DNA of 64,000 nt from Glaciecola sp028401415 (GTDB lineage: Bacteria; Pseudomonadota; Gammaproteobacteria; Enterobacterales; Alteromonadaceae), in assembly GCF_028401415.2 (NCBI RefSeq), contig NZ_CP171821.2, positions 310,001-374,000 on the forward strand, read 5' to 3'. Below the pieces are notes generated by a model. The model ran no database searches. It was not told the DNA's origin and saw only the letters and a list, made by a program, of their open reading frames with translations. Shown here one piece after another: positions 25,976 to 35,301 of the stretch. Numbering within the stretch: the first letter of the stretch is position 1; every line of letters begins with the position of its first letter. The position numbers and the translations under genes were made by a program.

Positions 25976-27445
25976 ATGAATCAGCAGTTTGAACAAGTCT
26001 TGCAAAGCTCTTGGCAAGAGCGCCAGGATTACGCAGAGCGCATGTTGCCCATTATCGGGCGTTTATATCGAGATCATGCGGTTGAAATTACGGTTTACGG
26101 ACGAACTTTGCTCAATGCAAGCGCGATTGATGTGATCAAAGCGCATCGCAGTGTGCGTTTATTTGAGGGTGAAAAACTCAAACTAAGAGAAAGCTGGCCA
26201 GTTTTAGAGCGAGTGAGTCAAATGAACCTCTCTCCATGCGAAATTGATATTGGCAAGTTGGCATATCAATTCCATCACAAGGAGGATGAGGCTAACACGG
26301 GCAGAGCAGAGCGCCTACAAGAGTATTTGAACCAAGCGCTAGCGTCAGTCTTAAATAAGGCGCACAGCGATAGCCCTAAAGATGTTGTGTTATATGGCTT
26401 TGGTCGCATTGGGCGTTTACTTGCACGCTTACTAATTGAGCGCCAGGGTAGAGCCAACACCATGCGTTTACGCGCAATCGTGGTAAGAGGCGGTAAAGAC
26501 GGCGACTTAGAAAAACGCGCAAGCTTACTGCGCCGCGATTCCGTTCATGGACCATTTAATGGCAGTATTACGGTCGATAAAGAGCGCAATGCAATTAAAG
26601 CGAACGGAAGTTTTATTCAAGTGATTTATGCCAATCACCCAAGTGAAGTTGACTACACGCAATATGGTATCAATGATGCGATCGTCGTCGATAATACAGG
26701 TATGTGGCGAGATGAAGAAGGCCTAGGACAGCATTTGCAAGCCAAAGGTGCAGCAAAGGTCTTGCTCACCGCACCTGGAAAAGGGGGCATTAAAAATATC
26801 GTGCATGGTGTCAATCATCTTGACATAGAAGCGTCAGACACCATTCTGTCTGCGGCAAGTTGTACTACTAACGCCATTACGCCAGTGCTGAAAGCGCTTG
26901 ATGAACAGTACACCATCATCAATGGCCACGTTGAAACAGTGCATTCATTTACCAATGACCAACACCTTATCGATAACTATCATAAAGCAGACAGGCGAGG
27001 GCGTGCAGCACCGCTGAATATGGTGATCACCGAAACTGGCGCGGCAAAAGCAGTGTCCAAGGCCTATCCTAAGCTTGAGGGTAAATTAACTGGAAACGCC
27101 ATTCGAGTACCCACGCCGAACGTGTCTATGGCTATATTGAGTCTAAATTTTGATGAAGATTCCTCCAGCGATTTAACCAAGGAAAACCTTAATCATTTCT
27201 TACAGCGAACGTCCTTGTTTTCAGACTTGTTGCATCAAATTGACTACACCGCCTCAACTGAAATCGTCTCGACTGATTTAGTGGGTGCACGCGCCGCAGC
27301 CGTCGTTGATTCACAAGCGACAATTGTCGCAGGCAATAGAGCGACTCTCTACGTATGGTATGACAATGAGTTTGGCTACAGCTGCCAAGTGATGAGAGTT
27401 GTGCGTGATATGGCGGGCGTTCAAATCCCGACCTTTCCAATGTAA
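25976..27445 (+). CDS. Long-form glyceraldehyde-3-phosphate dehydrogenase
   Basis: A 489-aa GAPDH homologue of the type found in Vibrio, Shewanella and Alteromonas. An N-terminal extension of about 125 residues (QERQDYAERMLPIIGRLYRD) precedes the Rossmann domain, whose motif VVLYGFGRIGRLLARLL lies at about 139-155. SAASCTTNAITPVLKAL holds the catalytic Cys, ETGAAKAVSKAYPKL the phosphate site, and WYDNEFGYSCQVM the C-terminal signature. The extension is absent from GapA. A gluconeogenic or NADP-dependent role is possible but not shown. A HexR-like site upstream supports a place in central carbon control. Confidence 0.88.
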   Translation: MNQQFEQVLQSSWQERQDYAERMLPIIGRLYRDHAVEITVYGRTLLNASAIDVIKAHRSVRLFEGEKLKLRESWPVLERVSQMNLSPCEIDIGKLAYQFHHKEDEANTGRAERLQEYLNQALASVLNKAHSDSPKDVVLYGFGRIGRLLARLLIERQGRANTMRLRAIVVRGGKDGDLEKRASLLRRDSVHGPFNGSITVDKERNAIKANGSFIQVIYANHPSEVDYTQYGINDAIVVDNTGMWRDEEGLGQHLQAKGAAKVLLTAPGKGGIKNIVHGVNHLDIEASDTILSAASCTTNAITPVLKALDEQYTIINGHVETVHSFTNDQHLIDNYHKADRRGRAAPLNMVITETGAAKAVSKAYPKLEGKLTGNAIRVPTPNVSMAILSLNFDEDSSSDLTKENLNHFLQRTSLFSDLLHQIDYTASTEIVSTDLVGARAAAVVDSQATIVAGNRATLYVWYDNEFGYSCQVMRVVRDMAGVQIPTFPM

Positions 27446-27533
27446 CTATTTCGAAAAAACTAATCCCGCATAAGTGCTTTTGCAACATAGCTATATCCTT
27501 GCTGCCTATGCTACACTTTTGATAAACACGAAG

Positions 27534-27552
27534 CGCTCGCTCTGCGAGCGTT
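27534..27552 (+). terminator. Hairpin after the second GAPDH
   Basis: Arms CGCTCGC (27534-27540) and GCGAGCG (27544-27550) make a strong 7-bp GC stem, followed only by TTCTAAAT. It is a weak terminator candidate between two plus-strand genes. Confidence 0.4.
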
Positions 27553-27602
27553 CTAAATAGTGCTTTACGTTAAAAAGCATGATTAGCAGGGCAATAGGCA
27601 TA

Positions 27603-28763
27603 ATGATAATAAATAGCCAATTTGACAGCGGAAACATTAACGTTATTCGCGCAGAATCTGAAACCGATATTCAACTTTCCATCCGCAAAGACAATCAGTC
27701 AGATTTTTACCAATGGTTTCACTTTAAATTGCACAGTACGCCATTTATAGAGCATAAAATTCATATCAACGACTTGGCTAATTCCGCTTACCCCGACGGC
27801 TGGGCTGGTTATCAGGCGGTAGCATCCTACGATAGAGAAGAGTGGTTCAGAGTCGATACACAATTTGATGGCGATACGCTGTTAATCGAATTTACACCTG
27901 AGCACGACAGTGTCTATTTTGCCTATTTCGCACCATACAGTTACGAACGTCATCTTAACTTAATCGCAGATGCGCAAACCGCCTTTGATTGTCAGCATGA
28001 ACTTTTAGGCTTCACACTTGACGGTCGAGAGCTAAACCTATTAAAAATTGGCGTGCAAGAAGATGCACAAACGGATACAAACCCTGATAAACAAGAAAGC
28101 AAAAATGTAGTGTGGATAACGGCTCGCCAACATCCGGGTGAAACTATGGCTCAGTGGCTAATTGAAGGTTTGCTCGCGCGTTTGCTGGATGAAGATGACG
28201 GTACAGCTCGCAGCTTGCTCGAGCAAAATGAATTTTACATTGTGCCGAACATGAATCCAGACGGTAGTGCTCGAGGCCACCTGAGAACCAATGCATGCGG
28301 CGCCAATCTCAATCGAGAATGGGCTAGCCCCAGCTTGGAGAGAAGCCCCGAGGTTTTTCATGTGCTCAGCAAAATGAAAGAGACCGGGGTAGACTTGTTT
28401 TTAGACATTCACGGGGACGAAGCCTTGCCTTATAATTTTGTTGCTGGCACGGAGGGCGTACCCAGCTACAATGAAAGGATAATGGCGCTTGAAAATCAGT
28501 TCAAACAAGCCTTAATGAGCGCAACGCCAGAGTTTCAAGATGAGCACGGTTACGACAAAGATGAGCCGGGAAAAGCTGACTTGAGCATTGCGTGCAGCGC
28601 CGTGGGAGAGCAATTTAAGTGTTTGGCCTATACTTTGGAAATGCCCTTTAAAGATAATGCAGATTTGCCCGATCCAAGCTATGGTTGGTCGCCTCAACGC
28701 TGCAAGCAGTTAGGTGAAGACCTGCTCATAGCAGTGCGTGCGGTAAGTGCATCGCTCAGATAA
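27603..28763 (+). CDS. M14 cytosolic-carboxypeptidase-type zinc peptidase
   Basis: About 386 aa and no signal peptide. The N-terminal beta domain (about 1-125) is of the cytosolic carboxypeptidase type, ending in FAYFAPYSYERHL. The M14 catalytic domain follows: ARQHPGETMAQW gives the HxxE zinc ligands, DIHGDEALPYNF the third zinc His, and YTLEMPFKD the catalytic Glu. NMNPDGSARGHLRTNACGANLNREW is the substrate-binding Asn/Arg region. Bacterial members are related to eukaryotic deglutamylases; the bacterial substrate is unknown. The ATG at 27603 is preferred over 27579 on ribosome-binding-site and homology grounds. Confidence 0.88.
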   Translation: MIINSQFDSGNINVIRAESETDIQLSIRKDNQSDFYQWFHFKLHSTPFIEHKIHINDLANSAYPDGWAGYQAVASYDREEWFRVDTQFDGDTLLIEFTPEHDSVYFAYFAPYSYERHLNLIADAQTAFDCQHELLGFTLDGRELNLLKIGVQEDAQTDTNPDKQESKNVVWITARQHPGETMAQWLIEGLLARLLDEDDGTARSLLEQNEFYIVPNMNPDGSARGHLRTNACGANLNREWASPSLERSPEVFHVLSKMKETGVDLFLDIHGDEALPYNFVAGTEGVPSYNERIMALENQFKQALMSATPEFQDEHGYDKDEPGKADLSIACSAVGEQFKCLAYTLEMPFKDNADLPDPSYGWSPQRCKQLGEDLLIAVRAVSASLR

Positions 28764-28848
28764 AAGCACAGGCACACTGCATTGCAAAACGCTAAGAATA
28801 ATCATCTATAAAAACAACAATAAACTCAACGAATAAGGAAGTGTACAC

Positions 28849-30510
28849 GTGGATGTCATTTTAGATTTTTTTTACATGCTTGACGGCTTTTTAGGCGGAG
28901 CCGCTTGGTTTCCATTTGTACTGTTAGGTGTTGGTGCATTTTTTACAATTTATCTTCGCTTTCCCCAAATACGTTTTTTCAAACACGCTTGGAAAGTGGT
29001 TACGGGAAAATTCGACAAAGGCGACGAGCCCGGCGATACCACGCATTTTCAAAGTTTGACCACTGCGCTTTCAGGAACCGTTGGTACTGGGAATATCAGT
29101 GGTGTAGCGTTTGCTATATTCTTAGGTGGCCCTGCTGCGCTGTTCTGGATGTGGGCAACTGCATTTTTGGGCATGACAACAAAATTTGTCGAAGTCACAC
29201 TTTCACACAAATACCGAGTTAAAACAGATGATGGCACAATGGCAGGTGGCCCCATGTACTACATGGACCGTCGCCTAAACATGAAATGGCTAGCAGTGGC
29301 CTTCGCTATCGCAACGGTAATCAGTTCATTTGGAACCGGTAACCTTCCGCAAAGTAACGGCATTGCAACAAGCATTGAATCGACATTTGGCTTTCAGCCG
29401 ATTTACGTGGGTGGTGTATTGGCTATTTTACTCGCGCTCGTCATTTTAGGCGGGATTAAACGTATCGCAGCTGTTACCTCTAAGATTGTTCCCTTTATGG
29501 CCGCTGTCTACATCATAGGCGCCTTTGCCGTTATTTTTGCAAACTTTTCAAACATCGGGCCGGCGTTTGTCTCTGTCATTAGCGATGCATTTACAGGTTC
29601 AGCAGCGGCAGGAGGGTTTTTAGGTGCATCATTAGCCTACGCCTTTAACCGTGGTGTTAACCGAGGCTTATTTTCAAACGAAGCAGGGCAAGGCTCTGCG
29701 CCAATTGCGCATGCTGCAGCTAAAACTAAAGAGCCGGTGTCAGAGGGGATGGTGTCAATTTTGGAGCCCTTTATCGACACGATTATAATCTGCACAATTA
29801 CGGGATTAGTGATCTTATCCTCTGGCGTTTGGAATCAGAAACACGAAAATGTGTTTGACCGCTCTGACATGCAATTTGTTGCCGGCGAATACAAAGAGAG
29901 CAAAGAAGCAGATATCACGGCGCTGTATAAATACTTGAATGATTATGAGGGTGCCGAAGTAGGTACATTTAATGGCGATATTCAAGTAGTCAATGGGGTG
30001 GCAGTTAGCGGCGGATATACGCTGATTAATGCGCGCTCACTTGCAGAAGATGTGGTGTACCATGTTGGCTCACCGGATGACCCATTCAACGGTACCTTGA
30101 AAATTGTCGATGGCGAAATTAGCCGAGACAATATTGTTGTGACCGGTAAATCCTTGGTTCACTCCGCTAACCTGACCGCGATTGCGTTTACAAAAGGCTT
30201 TTTCGGGGAATATGGAAAGTACATCGTATCAGTTGGTCTGCTTTTGTTTGCTTTTTCTACGGCAATTGCATGGTCGTATTATGGAGACAGGGCAATGACC
30301 TATCTCCTGGGGCCTGCGTCGGTAATGCCGTATCGCGTCATTTATTGTGCGGGGTTCTTTTGGGCCGCAGTTTCAGATACCACATTAGTTTGGGCACTCT
30401 CAGCCGTCGCCATCGTGGTTATGACCTTGCCAAATCTATTTGGCATCATGATGCTGGCAAAAGAAATGAAAGAAACTGTGAACGAATACTGGGAAAAAGT
30501 GAACAAATAG
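28849..30510 (+). CDS. Sodium:alanine/glycine symporter (AlsT/AgcS family) with large insert
   Basis: An inner-membrane amino-acid/cation symporter of 553 aa; typical AGCS members are about 450-480. It has family motifs TALSGTVGTGNISGVA (about 66-81), GPAALFWMWATAFLGM, GGPMYYM, and RGLFSNEAGQGSAPIAHAAA. An extra segment of roughly 110 residues (about 325-435), rich in acidic and polar residues, lies between TGLVILSSGVW and LTAIAFTKGFFGEYG and is predicted to be outside the membrane. The start is GTG with AAGGAAG upstream. Monocistronic. Confidence 0.92.
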   Translation: MDVILDFFYMLDGFLGGAAWFPFVLLGVGAFFTIYLRFPQIRFFKHAWKVVTGKFDKGDEPGDTTHFQSLTTALSGTVGTGNISGVAFAIFLGGPAALFWMWATAFLGMTTKFVEVTLSHKYRVKTDDGTMAGGPMYYMDRRLNMKWLAVAFAIATVISSFGTGNLPQSNGIATSIESTFGFQPIYVGGVLAILLALVILGGIKRIAAVTSKIVPFMAAVYIIGAFAVIFANFSNIGPAFVSVISDAFTGSAAAGGFLGASLAYAFNRGVNRGLFSNEAGQGSAPIAHAAAKTKEPVSEGMVSILEPFIDTIIICTITGLVILSSGVWNQKHENVFDRSDMQFVAGEYKESKEADITALYKYLNDYEGAEVGTFNGDIQVVNGVAVSGGYTLINARSLAEDVVYHVGSPDDPFNGTLKIVDGEISRDNIVVTGKSLVHSANLTAIAFTKGFFGEYGKYIVSVGLLLFAFSTAIAWSYYGDRAMTYLLGPASVMPYRVIYCAGFFWAAVSDTTLVWALSAVAIVVMTLPNLFGIMMLAKEMKETVNEYWEKVNK

Positions 30511-30589
30511 GGGCAGGTTTGCATATTTAATTTGAATCTTAAATTCGCTTGTAGAATTTAACCTGAATACGATTAAAGCGGAGGCTTAG

Positions 30590-30922
30590 ATGGCTATTAC
30601 AAGCTGCCCAGCATGTTCTAAACCGATATCTGATAAGGCAAAGAGCTGCACACACTGCAGTACCGATTTTGGCAACGCTAGTCCGGAAGATATCGAGCGA
30701 AAGCTGAGCTATCAGCGATACCAAAAGCTGCATAAATTGCAGAATCAATCGATGCTTGCCATTTTAGTCTTTATTGTGGGCGCCTACTTTGTATTTATGG
30801 GGGATTTTTCTAGCTTTGACAATCCTATACTTATGTACAATTTGGCGATTGGTGTAGCCGCCGCAGGCTTTATTTGGTATGCCATCAATCGCGTTCGAAT
30901 TACGCTAGCAAAACGTAAATAG
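30590..30922 (+). CDS. Zinc-ribbon membrane protein
   Basis: A 110-aa protein with an N-terminal zinc ribbon (CPACSKPISDKAKSCTHC, residues 6-23), a charged linker and two membrane segments (about 54-70 and 81-98). Such small zinc-ribbon membrane proteins are common in Alteromonadales and have no assigned function. GGAGG lies about 7 nt before the ATG. It precedes yeaC with a 64-nt gap. Confidence 0.8.
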   Translation: MAITSCPACSKPISDKAKSCTHCSTDFGNASPEDIERKLSYQRYQKLHKLQNQSMLAILVFIVGAYFVFMGDFSSFDNPILMYNLAIGVAAAGFIWYAINRVRITLAKRK

Positions 30923-30986
30923 AGACCGAAATCTAGCAATCTCGGGCTTACAAACTCGCAGTTCCAAGCAACAAGGATATACATCT

Positions 30987-31280
30987 GTGCAAGTAGAGCA
31001 GTTATTGGCGGCAATGACACCGCAAATATACGAAAACCTTCGTCAAGCCGTTGAGACCGGCAAGTGGCCAGACGGAAACGCACTTACCGAAGACCAGAAA
31101 GAAAATGCAATGCAGGCCGTGCTTTTATATCAGGCAAAAGTGGAGCAGTCGGAACAGCACATGACCATTGGGAAAGACGGTGAAATTGTGCAAAAAAGTC
31201 GCCAGCAACTTCAGCAAGAACTGAAACAAGAGCAAGCCAAGGAAGTTCCCATCGCACGGTTTAAAAAAGATGATATTTAA
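30987..31280 (+). CDS. yeaC: YeaC-like DUF1315 protein
   Basis: A 97-aa cytosolic protein matching E. coli YeaC: LLAAMTPQIYENLRQAVETG, KWPDGNALTEDQKENAMQAV and EQHMTIGKDGEIV. The function is unknown. GTG start. In enterobacteria yeaC lies next to ansA; here a DUF349 gene is inserted between the two, and this reading frame overlaps it by 11 nt, so the three genes are likely one transcript. Confidence 0.88.
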   Translation: MQVEQLLAAMTPQIYENLRQAVETGKWPDGNALTEDQKENAMQAVLLYQAKVEQSEQHMTIGKDGEIVQKSRQQLQQELKQEQAKEVPIARFKKDDI

Positions 31281-34200
31281 GCGTTTATTTACCCCTGCGC
31301 ATCAGCATCGAGACCCTGAAAAACGTTTACAGGCCATTGCAAATATAGCGGGCAAAGCTTCTATTGATGATCACGATCGGCAAGTTTTGCATGAACTCGC
31401 CTTTAATGATGAATCCTTAGCCGTGAATTTAGCTGCGTTGGAGGCTATTAATTCTTTTACGCTGTGGTTGAAAGCGTACGAGAATCATATGCAAGCTTCG
31501 GTTAAGGCAAGGGCGAAGCGAGCAGTGCTTAGCCTAGTTGAAGATACGATACACGTAACTGACGCTTTGTTTGAAGATATCGTTAAGCAGCATCATCATA
31601 ACGCTTTAGTGAAAGAAATGCTGCTGACAAGTGCAAGACTCCAGGGGAATGAAAGGCTTTGCGTTGATACAGTCCTAGCGCTTTTCAATGAAAACGAAGT
31701 TCGTCAGTTTTACTCGAAACATGCCAATACACCTCACCGCAAAATGCTGATTGAGGGCACTCATGACGACAAGCAGCTCAGGCGTTTCAAGAAAGCGGAA
31801 AACGATAGCGCCTTAAATGACATTATCGATGCAAAAATTAAGATGCTTGAAACGCAAGCCGCCTTGCCGTTAAAAGTGAAAAGCGCAGCGGTACTCATTA
31901 ACAGCCGATTGCTGGCACTGACAGAACTTCAGTGTTACGCGAGTATTTCTGAACAAAAAGAGCGATTGCTGAAAGAGTTTGAAGCGCTTAAGCAAGACTT
32001 CGTATGTTTAAGCGAAGATGATAGCGCAAGTATCACTTCAAAATACTTTGATATTAAAGAAAGAGTAGACAAGCGTCTTTCTGATCTAGAAGCCGACTAT
32101 CTAGCTAAGCAACATCTAGAGGCCATTAGCGACACCGTTAGCGATATTCATCAGCGGGCAGGCACTGCATTTGATCAAATCGATTTATTAAGTCTTTCTG
32201 AGTCCAATGAGCAATTGGATGGTCAATTGGCACTGTTAAAAAATGCCTTGTGCGATCTAAAGCTAGAGTTAAATGATGTAAATCTTGATTTGAGCACTGG
32301 CGCGCACCGCCAACAGATAAAGCAACTAGAAAATGACTTTGACCAGTATTTATCTTCATTGGAAGATTTGCCTGCGCTTATACAACGAAATCAGCAGCTT
32401 GAAGCCTTGATTCAAGGCATAGAAATGGCTCTTGAAAAGAGCGCCGAAGCTCAACGAAGCACTTCGGATGAAGTTGCAGCGACGATATCTGATATCCAGT
32501 CACAAGCAGCCGACATTCTTCACCAAGGCGTCAGTAATCAGATTCGTCAGCGTTGGCAAAGCATTATTTCTGATTATCAAAAAACGCGCAATGCGAAACG
32601 AAAAGTAGACAAAGAACACGCGAGAAAACTCGAAAAGCGCTGCTTTGCAAAAGTGAATGTAAGCTTAAAACTCATAGACCAAGGAAAGTTTAAGGCCGCG
32701 ATTGCGACTTTTCATGCTGCCCAACATATTCTCGAAGATATTGTGGCACCAAGTGCGTCACTTGTTAGAAAGTTCGAAGACGTAAAAGAGAAGGTAGCAG
32801 AGCTGAAAGATTGGCAGTCTTACATTGCTACGCCGCGAAAACCTGAACTAATTGCAGCGGTTGAAAAGCTCTTGCAAGAAGATGAAAAGCTCGCTCAAAG
32901 CACTGGAGAAAAAGCTGAACAAGACAGGTTTGCAGGGATAGACATAGAGCAACGCGTGAGCACCGTAAAAGAGTATCGCCGAGCCTTTAACTCCTTGGGC
33001 AAGCTGAATACAGATGAAGACGATGCGCTGAACAAATCCTTTGACGATGCACTGGAAAAAGCTTTTGAACCCTGTAGACGACATTTTGAGCAGCAGGAAA
33101 AACTCCGAGCTGACAACTTGCGAAAAGGTGAAACACTGCTTGAGGCTTTAAAAGCGCTGGAAAGCGTTGAAGATCCGGTTTTGTTGGCAAAACATCTGCA
33201 AGCGCTCTCACAGCAGTACTACAAACTTGGCGAATTAGAACGAAGTGCGAGAACTGCGTTGCATAAATCGTATCAAGCCCGCTATAAACCCCTTCAGGCA
33301 AGAGTGAATGCGTTTTATGAGCAAAACGCGGAGCTAAAATCAAAGCTTGTGGATAAAGCGCTTGCACTGACGCGGCTTGAATCAATTGATGACGCAGCTT
33401 CGCAAGCAAAAAACCTTCAGCAAAAATGGAAAGATATTGGCTTTGCGGGCAAAAAGCACGACGCTAAGCTGTGGCGTTCGTTTAGAGAGGCAAATGATAA
33501 AATATTTGGCTGCTTGCATGAGCGTCAGGATGCCCAGAAAGCGCAAGCAGATGAGCAGTTCAAGGCCTGTAATACAATAATCAATGAAGCCGAATCCATT
33601 ATTAACGATGCGGCAGATCAAAGTCAGTTAGCTCAAGCGCAAGATAGATTGAAAGATGCTAGCGCTCAGATAGCAACATTGCCGCAAGCGCAACAGAAGC
33701 GCTGCGACAAGCAACTTGACACGGCTAAGCGTAAATTAACCGCCAAACAAAAGGCATTTGAGGAACAAAAACATCGGCAAGGCATGCAAACGGTATTCAC
33801 GCTTTTAGAACAGGTTAGCACTGCACAAAACGCTGACAAGCCTGCCATCGCCCCAGAATCTCTTGAGGGGTTGTCGCCTCAATTGCGACAGGCGTTTTTA
33901 TCTATGAACCGTGACTCTAGTGCCTCGACGATGGATAAAGTAGCACCAAAGCTATTGCAAGACATGGATCGTGAGAAGCTTACCACTGTCGCGCAACTGC
34001 TCTTTCATCCCGAGGCGTTTGAGGTCGATTCAGAGGCGAAAAAGGATGTACAGTTGAAACTCATGGCAGCAAAGCTTGAAGGCGAACAAATGCCTGATAT
34101 GCAGACAATGCTTGCCTGCTGGATAGCAAAAGGCCCTTTGAGCAAGGGAGATGCAAAGCTTATTTCGCTTTTGCAAGCCATCTATATGAAAAATGACTAG
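31270..34200 (+). CDS. Large DUF349 repeat protein
   Basis: A 976-aa, highly charged, mostly helical cytosolic protein without signal peptide or membrane segment. DUF349 helical units are visible, best at about residues 700-745 (QQKWKDIGFAGKKHDAKLWRSF), with weaker ones near 400-470 and 560-630; the rest is coiled coil. DUF349 proteins of unknown function are widespread in Gammaproteobacteria. It overlaps yeaC by 11 nt and ansA by 8 nt, implying tight co-translation. Its position beside ansA is conserved in marine relatives as far as I recall, but this was not checked. Confidence 0.85.
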   Translation: MIFKRLFTPAHQHRDPEKRLQAIANIAGKASIDDHDRQVLHELAFNDESLAVNLAALEAINSFTLWLKAYENHMQASVKARAKRAVLSLVEDTIHVTDALFEDIVKQHHHNALVKEMLLTSARLQGNERLCVDTVLALFNENEVRQFYSKHANTPHRKMLIEGTHDDKQLRRFKKAENDSALNDIIDAKIKMLETQAALPLKVKSAAVLINSRLLALTELQCYASISEQKERLLKEFEALKQDFVCLSEDDSASITSKYFDIKERVDKRLSDLEADYLAKQHLEAISDTVSDIHQRAGTAFDQIDLLSLSESNEQLDGQLALLKNALCDLKLELNDVNLDLSTGAHRQQIKQLENDFDQYLSSLEDLPALIQRNQQLEALIQGIEMALEKSAEAQRSTSDEVAATISDIQSQAADILHQGVSNQIRQRWQSIISDYQKTRNAKRKVDKEHARKLEKRCFAKVNVSLKLIDQGKFKAAIATFHAAQHILEDIVAPSASLVRKFEDVKEKVAELKDWQSYIATPRKPELIAAVEKLLQEDEKLAQSTGEKAEQDRFAGIDIEQRVSTVKEYRRAFNSLGKLNTDEDDALNKSFDDALEKAFEPCRRHFEQQEKLRADNLRKGETLLEALKALESVEDPVLLAKHLQALSQQYYKLGELERSARTALHKSYQARYKPLQARVNAFYEQNAELKSKLVDKALALTRLESIDDAASQAKNLQQKWKDIGFAGKKHDAKLWRSFREANDKIFGCLHERQDAQKAQADEQFKACNTIINEAESIINDAADQSQLAQAQDRLKDASAQIATLPQAQQKRCDKQLDTAKRKLTAKQKAFEEQKHRQGMQTVFTLLEQVSTAQNADKPAIAPESLEGLSPQLRQAFLSMNRDSSASTMDKVAPKLLQDMDREKLTTVAQLLFHPEAFEVDSEAKKDVQLKLMAAKLEGEQMPDMQTMLACWIAKGPLSKGDAKLISLLQAIYMKND

Positions 34201-35209
34201 CAAACATATCTACATAGCTTATACCGGCGGCACCATAGGCATGCAGGCCTCACAAGATGGCTTTGTGCCAGCCAAAGGGTTTTTAGCCGATACGCTTGCC
34301 GCTTTGCCAGAATTTCATCGCCCGGAAATGCCACGATATACGCTGTTTGAATATCCTGAGCTTTTAGACTCAAGCGAAATGAACCCAAGCCATTGGCAGC
34401 TTATTGCCGATGATATCCAAAAGCACTATCTAGATTTTGATGGCTTTATCATTTTGCATGGCACTGACACCATGGCGTATACCGCCTCGGCATTATCGTT
34501 TATGTTTGAAAATTTAGCGAAGCCGATAATCGTAACAGGCTCACAAATCCCGCTTGCACAACTTCGCTCAGACGGTCAGGCTAATTTACTTAATGCTTTG
34601 TATATTGCCGCAAATTATCCAATCCCCGAAGTGAGTCTATTTTTCAATAATCGTTTATTTCGTGGCAACCGCGCCCGCAAGGTGGATGCAGATGGATTTC
34701 ATGCTTTTGACTCGCCGAATTACCCAAGTTTGCTATCGGCGGGGATAAAAATTGAGGCACATGTTGAAATCACACCAATGTCGCAGACGATAGAGCCCTT
34801 AGAAATTGCGATAATCGAAAGCCAAGCAGTGGGTATGCTGACATTATATCCAGGGATCAGCAGTGAACTGTTAGCCAATGTTTTGCAACAACCGGTTAAA
34901 GCTTTAATACTGCTAAGCTACGGAATAGGCAATGCACCTACCAACCCCGCGTTAATGGAGCAGCTTAAATTTGCTAGGGAACGCGAAATTCTCGTTGTAA
35001 ATTGCACGCAATGTTTAAGAGGTAAGGTAGATATGAGTGGATATGCGACCGGTAAAACGCTTGAACGAACAGGCTTAGTTTCTGGTCAGGATATGACACC
35101 TGAAGCCGCGCTCGCAAAGTTACACTATATTCTGAGTTTGTCTGGTTTAGCGTTTACAGAACAACAAGAACTCATGTCCAAAAATCTTCGCGGTGAAATG
35201 TCCGCCTGA
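34193..35209 (+). CDS. ansA: Type I (cytoplasmic) L-asparaginase
   Basis: Hydrolyses asparagine to aspartate and ammonia. The 338-aa protein has the N-terminal catalytic motif YIAYTGGTIGMQ (nucleophile Thr) and the second motif GFIILHGTDTMAYTASAL (catalytic Thr/Asp). GSQIPLAQLRSDGQANLLNA and FFNNRLFRGNRARK match AnsA. There is no signal peptide, consistent with the cytoplasmic form. It is the last gene of the yeaC-DUF349-ansA group, overlapping the DUF349 gene by 8 nt. Confidence 0.95.
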   Translation: MTSKHIYIAYTGGTIGMQASQDGFVPAKGFLADTLAALPEFHRPEMPRYTLFEYPELLDSSEMNPSHWQLIADDIQKHYLDFDGFIILHGTDTMAYTASALSFMFENLAKPIIVTGSQIPLAQLRSDGQANLLNALYIAANYPIPEVSLFFNNRLFRGNRARKVDADGFHAFDSPNYPSLLSAGIKIEAHVEITPMSQTIEPLEIAIIESQAVGMLTLYPGISSELLANVLQQPVKALILLSYGIGNAPTNPALMEQLKFAREREILVVNCTQCLRGKVDMSGYATGKTLERTGLVSGQDMTPEAALAKLHYILSLSGLAFTEQQELMSKNLRGEMSA

Positions 35210-35301
35210 TACGTTTGCTTACAGCCTTTTAATTGTTTCTATACCCCTTAGCGTTACAATGAATTTTTATATCAGATAGCATTGCAAAAAGGACTCATCA
35301 T

